Notes under the pieces: generated by a model
The model's database searches: none
Seen by the model: the letters and a program-made list of their open reading frames with translations, nothing else
What the model was told of the DNA's origin: nothing
Source: CAZGSG01 sp964528095
Lineage (GTDB): Bacteria; Bacteroidota; Bacteroidia; Chitinophagales; Chitinophagaceae
Direction: 5' to 3'
DNA: 7,029 nucleotides
NCBI GenBank assembly: GCA_964528095.1
Contig: CAZGSG010000313.1
Location: forward strand, 1-7,029
Program-made: the position numbers and the translations under genes
Shown: one piece after another, positions 5,894 through 7,029 of the stretch
Numbering within the stretch: position 1 is the stretch's first letter
Layout: each line of letters opens with the position of its first letter

Positions 5894-6337
5894 ATGAAAC
5901 GATCTGTTCTTTGCCTGCTGTTGATTTATTCTTCAAACATTTTTGCAAACTATACCATTCCGATAAGAGATACCAGTAACCCCGTACGGGAAGATTTTTT
6001 ACGAAAAAGCAAAGGCCAGCACACGGCTGGTTTAATACTGGCCGGCGGGGGCCTGGGCTTGGTGATCGTTGGAGGAACGATTGCAGCAAAAGAAACCGTG
6101 GAGACCATTACCGGTACCAACAGAAATACTTCGGGCTTTGAAAGTGCCACCCTGCTTATATTATTAGGCGCATTTTCCATGATCGGAGCCATTGCCCTGC
6201 TTATCGCAGCACGGAGAAATAAACGAAAAGCGAGAGATGCGTCTATCGGTGTAAAAATGGAATCGTTTCATCTGCCACCTTCCTATGGTGTAGCTTTCCA
6301 TCAGTATCCCGCGATCCGGTTAAAGATCCGTTTATAA
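5894..6337 (+). CDS. Small two-helix membrane protein, function unknown
   Basis: A 147-residue protein I do not recognise as a named family. Residues 1-18 (MKRSVLCLLLIYSSNIFA) look like a signal peptide. A short polar part with a basic stretch (LRKSKGQ, 36-42) precedes a Gly-rich hydrophobic helix at about 44-65 (AGLILAGGGLGLVIVGGTIA). After a polar loop (66-83) comes a second helix at about 84-106, followed at once by a basic cluster RRNKRKAR (107-114). By the positive-inside rule this puts the C-terminal 40 residues in the cytoplasm. The C-terminus PAIRLKIRL is beta-like. Such short, signal-bearing two-helix proteins are common as hypothetical proteins in Chitinophagaceae. No Shine-Dalgarno precedes the ATG. 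It is convergent with the thioredoxin-like gene, 34 bp apart. The coding call rests on the coherent topology. Confidence 0.72.
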   Translation: MKRSVLCLLLIYSSNIFANYTIPIRDTSNPVREDFLRKSKGQHTAGLILAGGGLGLVIVGGTIAAKETVETITGTNRNTSGFESATLLILLGAFSMIGAIALLIAARRNKRKARDASIGVKMESFHLPPSYGVAFHQYPAIRLKIRL

Positions 6338-6371
6338 TCTCATCCTTAAAATAAGTACTCCACCCGGTTCA

Positions 6372-7029
6372 TTATTTTATACTGCCGATTTTATTGATAA
6401 GCTCTTTTTCCAGGCTTTCGTAAAAGCCTTCGAAACCCTGCACTATATTACCCTGTTTATCAATAAGAAAAAAATACGGGTACCCCTGAAAATGATAAAT
6501 GGCTTCGGCTGCATCGTCTGTTGTATAACTTGGGTATTTGATAGCGAACTTATGATCAAATTTTGAAATTGATTCCTGGTTATCATTCCTGAGTTGGTAA
6601 ATGCTAATAATTTCAAAGTCAGCATCTTTAAATTTTTCATACAGGCGGGTTAACATCTGGGCCGCATTAATACAATGCGGGCAACCAAGAAGTGAAAAAT
6701 TTAACAATATGATCCTGCCTTTCAATTTCTCCAGATCAAGGATATTCCCAGTTGCATCATGCAGGTTTATTTTAGGGGCCTTTATTCCATTTTCTAACGG
6801 AGGCAGCTTCACTTTTTTAACTGGCAACTTAAAATTTTCGGGAACTTTCGCATCAGACAGGTCTGGAAAATTTTTTTCATCCGTTTTATAATTCTCAAAA
6901 CTATGCTGCTCTATCACACCAATAGTAGCCCCATCATCCGAAAACCCTTTAAAATCAGATATAATGGTAATTGGTAGATGTGTTGTTTTATCTAATGTAA
7001 TATTTACCAGGTCATGTACATGTTCGTTT
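6372..7029 (-). CDS. TlpA/thioredoxin-like redox protein with N-terminal domain, 5' end beyond window
   Basis: The minus-strand frame ending at the TAA at 6372-6374 stays open to the right edge, giving 218 visible residues; the true start is outside. A GTG at 6917 could be read as a start for a 181-residue protein. However, the 37 codons upstream of it read as coherent protein (DLVNITLDKTTHLPITIISDF), so that start is very unlikely. Visible residues 1-60 resemble the end of a LolA-like or outer-membrane-lipoprotein-sorting type beta domain (TLDKTTHLPI) often found before thioredoxin domains in Bacteroidota; this is a tentative call. From about residue 80 follows an AhpC/TSA/TlpA-type thioredoxin fold: GIKAPKINLHDATGN, ILLNFSLLGCPHC with the redox pair C116-P-H-C119, and GYPYFFLIDKQGNIV with the cis-proline. 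CPHC is a DsbA-like, more oxidising motif. Presumably envelope-located thiol-disulfide exchange; the signal peptide is not visible. Confidence 0.85.
   Translation of the reverse strand, partial: NEHVHDLVNITLDKTTHLPITIISDFKGFSDDGATIGVIEQHSFENYKTDEKNFPDLSDAKVPENFKLPVKKVKLPPLENGIKAPKINLHDATGNILDLEKLKGRIILLNFSLLGCPHCINAAQMLTRLYEKFKDADFEIISIYQLRNDNQESISKFDHKFAIKYPSYTTDDAAEAIYHFQGYPYFFLIDKQGNIVQGFEGFYESLEKELINKIGSIK

Noticed and set aside
6348..6378. AAAATAA / TTATTTT inverted repeat between the convergent small membrane-protein and thioredoxin-like genes
   Set aside because: Only 7 A/T pairs around a 17-nt loop and overlapping the stop codon; too weak for a terminator and likely by chance.
6372..6917. 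A complete 181-residue thioredoxin-like gene starting at GTG 6917
   Set aside because: The same frame is open and protein-like for 37 more codons to the window edge, so the GTG is an internal Val codon.
1..7029. A new defence system, CRISPR array, prophage or biosynthetic cluster
   Set aside because: Every sizeable gene falls into a known household, envelope or degradative family except one small membrane protein; no nuclease, polymerase, integrase, spacer array or toxin-antitoxin pair is visible.

Overview
This window looks like an ordinary chromosomal segment from a member of the Bacteroidota, most likely the Chitinophagaceae or a close relative. The evidence is moderate G+C, A-rich leaders with no clear Shine-Dalgarno sequence, candidate promoters of the TTG / TAnnTTTG type, and family content typical of that phylum: a GH9 enzyme with an N-terminal Ig-like domain, a DUF2807 'head GIN' protein, a DUF4197 protein and a TlpA-like thioredoxin. 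The taxonomic call is inference; no rRNA or other marker gene is present.

Layout from left to right. (1) 1-1803, minus strand: a secreted glycoside hydrolase family 9 enzyme, complete except for its last few residues, which lie beyond the left edge. (2) 1861-2868, plus: a fumarylacetoacetate hydrolase family enzyme, divergent from the GH9 gene across a 57-bp gap. (3) 2919-3007: a large imperfect inverted repeat ending in a T-run on the minus strand, probably a terminator for the next gene. (4) 3013-3729, minus: an exported DUF2807 beta-repeat protein. (5) 3898-4794, plus: a flavin-reductase-like FMN-binding protein with an extra C-terminal region. (6) 4803-4846: a hairpin built from tandem heptamers, between convergent genes. 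(7) 4857-5576, minus: an exported DUF4197 protein, whose candidate promoter overlaps a perfect inverted repeat. (8) A 317-bp intergenic region with further inverted repeats. (9) 5894-6337, plus: a small unrecognised membrane protein. (10) 6372 to the right edge, minus: the C-terminal part of a TlpA/thioredoxin-like protein with an upstream domain; its start lies outside the window.

How the genes relate. No multi-gene operon is visible; neighbouring genes alternate in strand and most are probably single transcription units. The FAH-family enzyme and the flavin-reductase-like protein are a plausible functional pair, because such genes often accompany aromatic amino-acid (homogentisate) catabolism in Bacteroidota. 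Here they are separated by an oppositely oriented gene, and no dioxygenase is in view. The GH9 enzyme (polysaccharide breakdown), the DUF2807 and DUF4197 envelope proteins and the thioredoxin-like protein have no evident shared pathway.

I see no phage, IS, CRISPR, tRNA, rRNA or defence system. The most interesting material is intergenic: several inverted-repeat elements at gene ends and promoters, and a GH9 enzyme with a non-canonical active-site signature.
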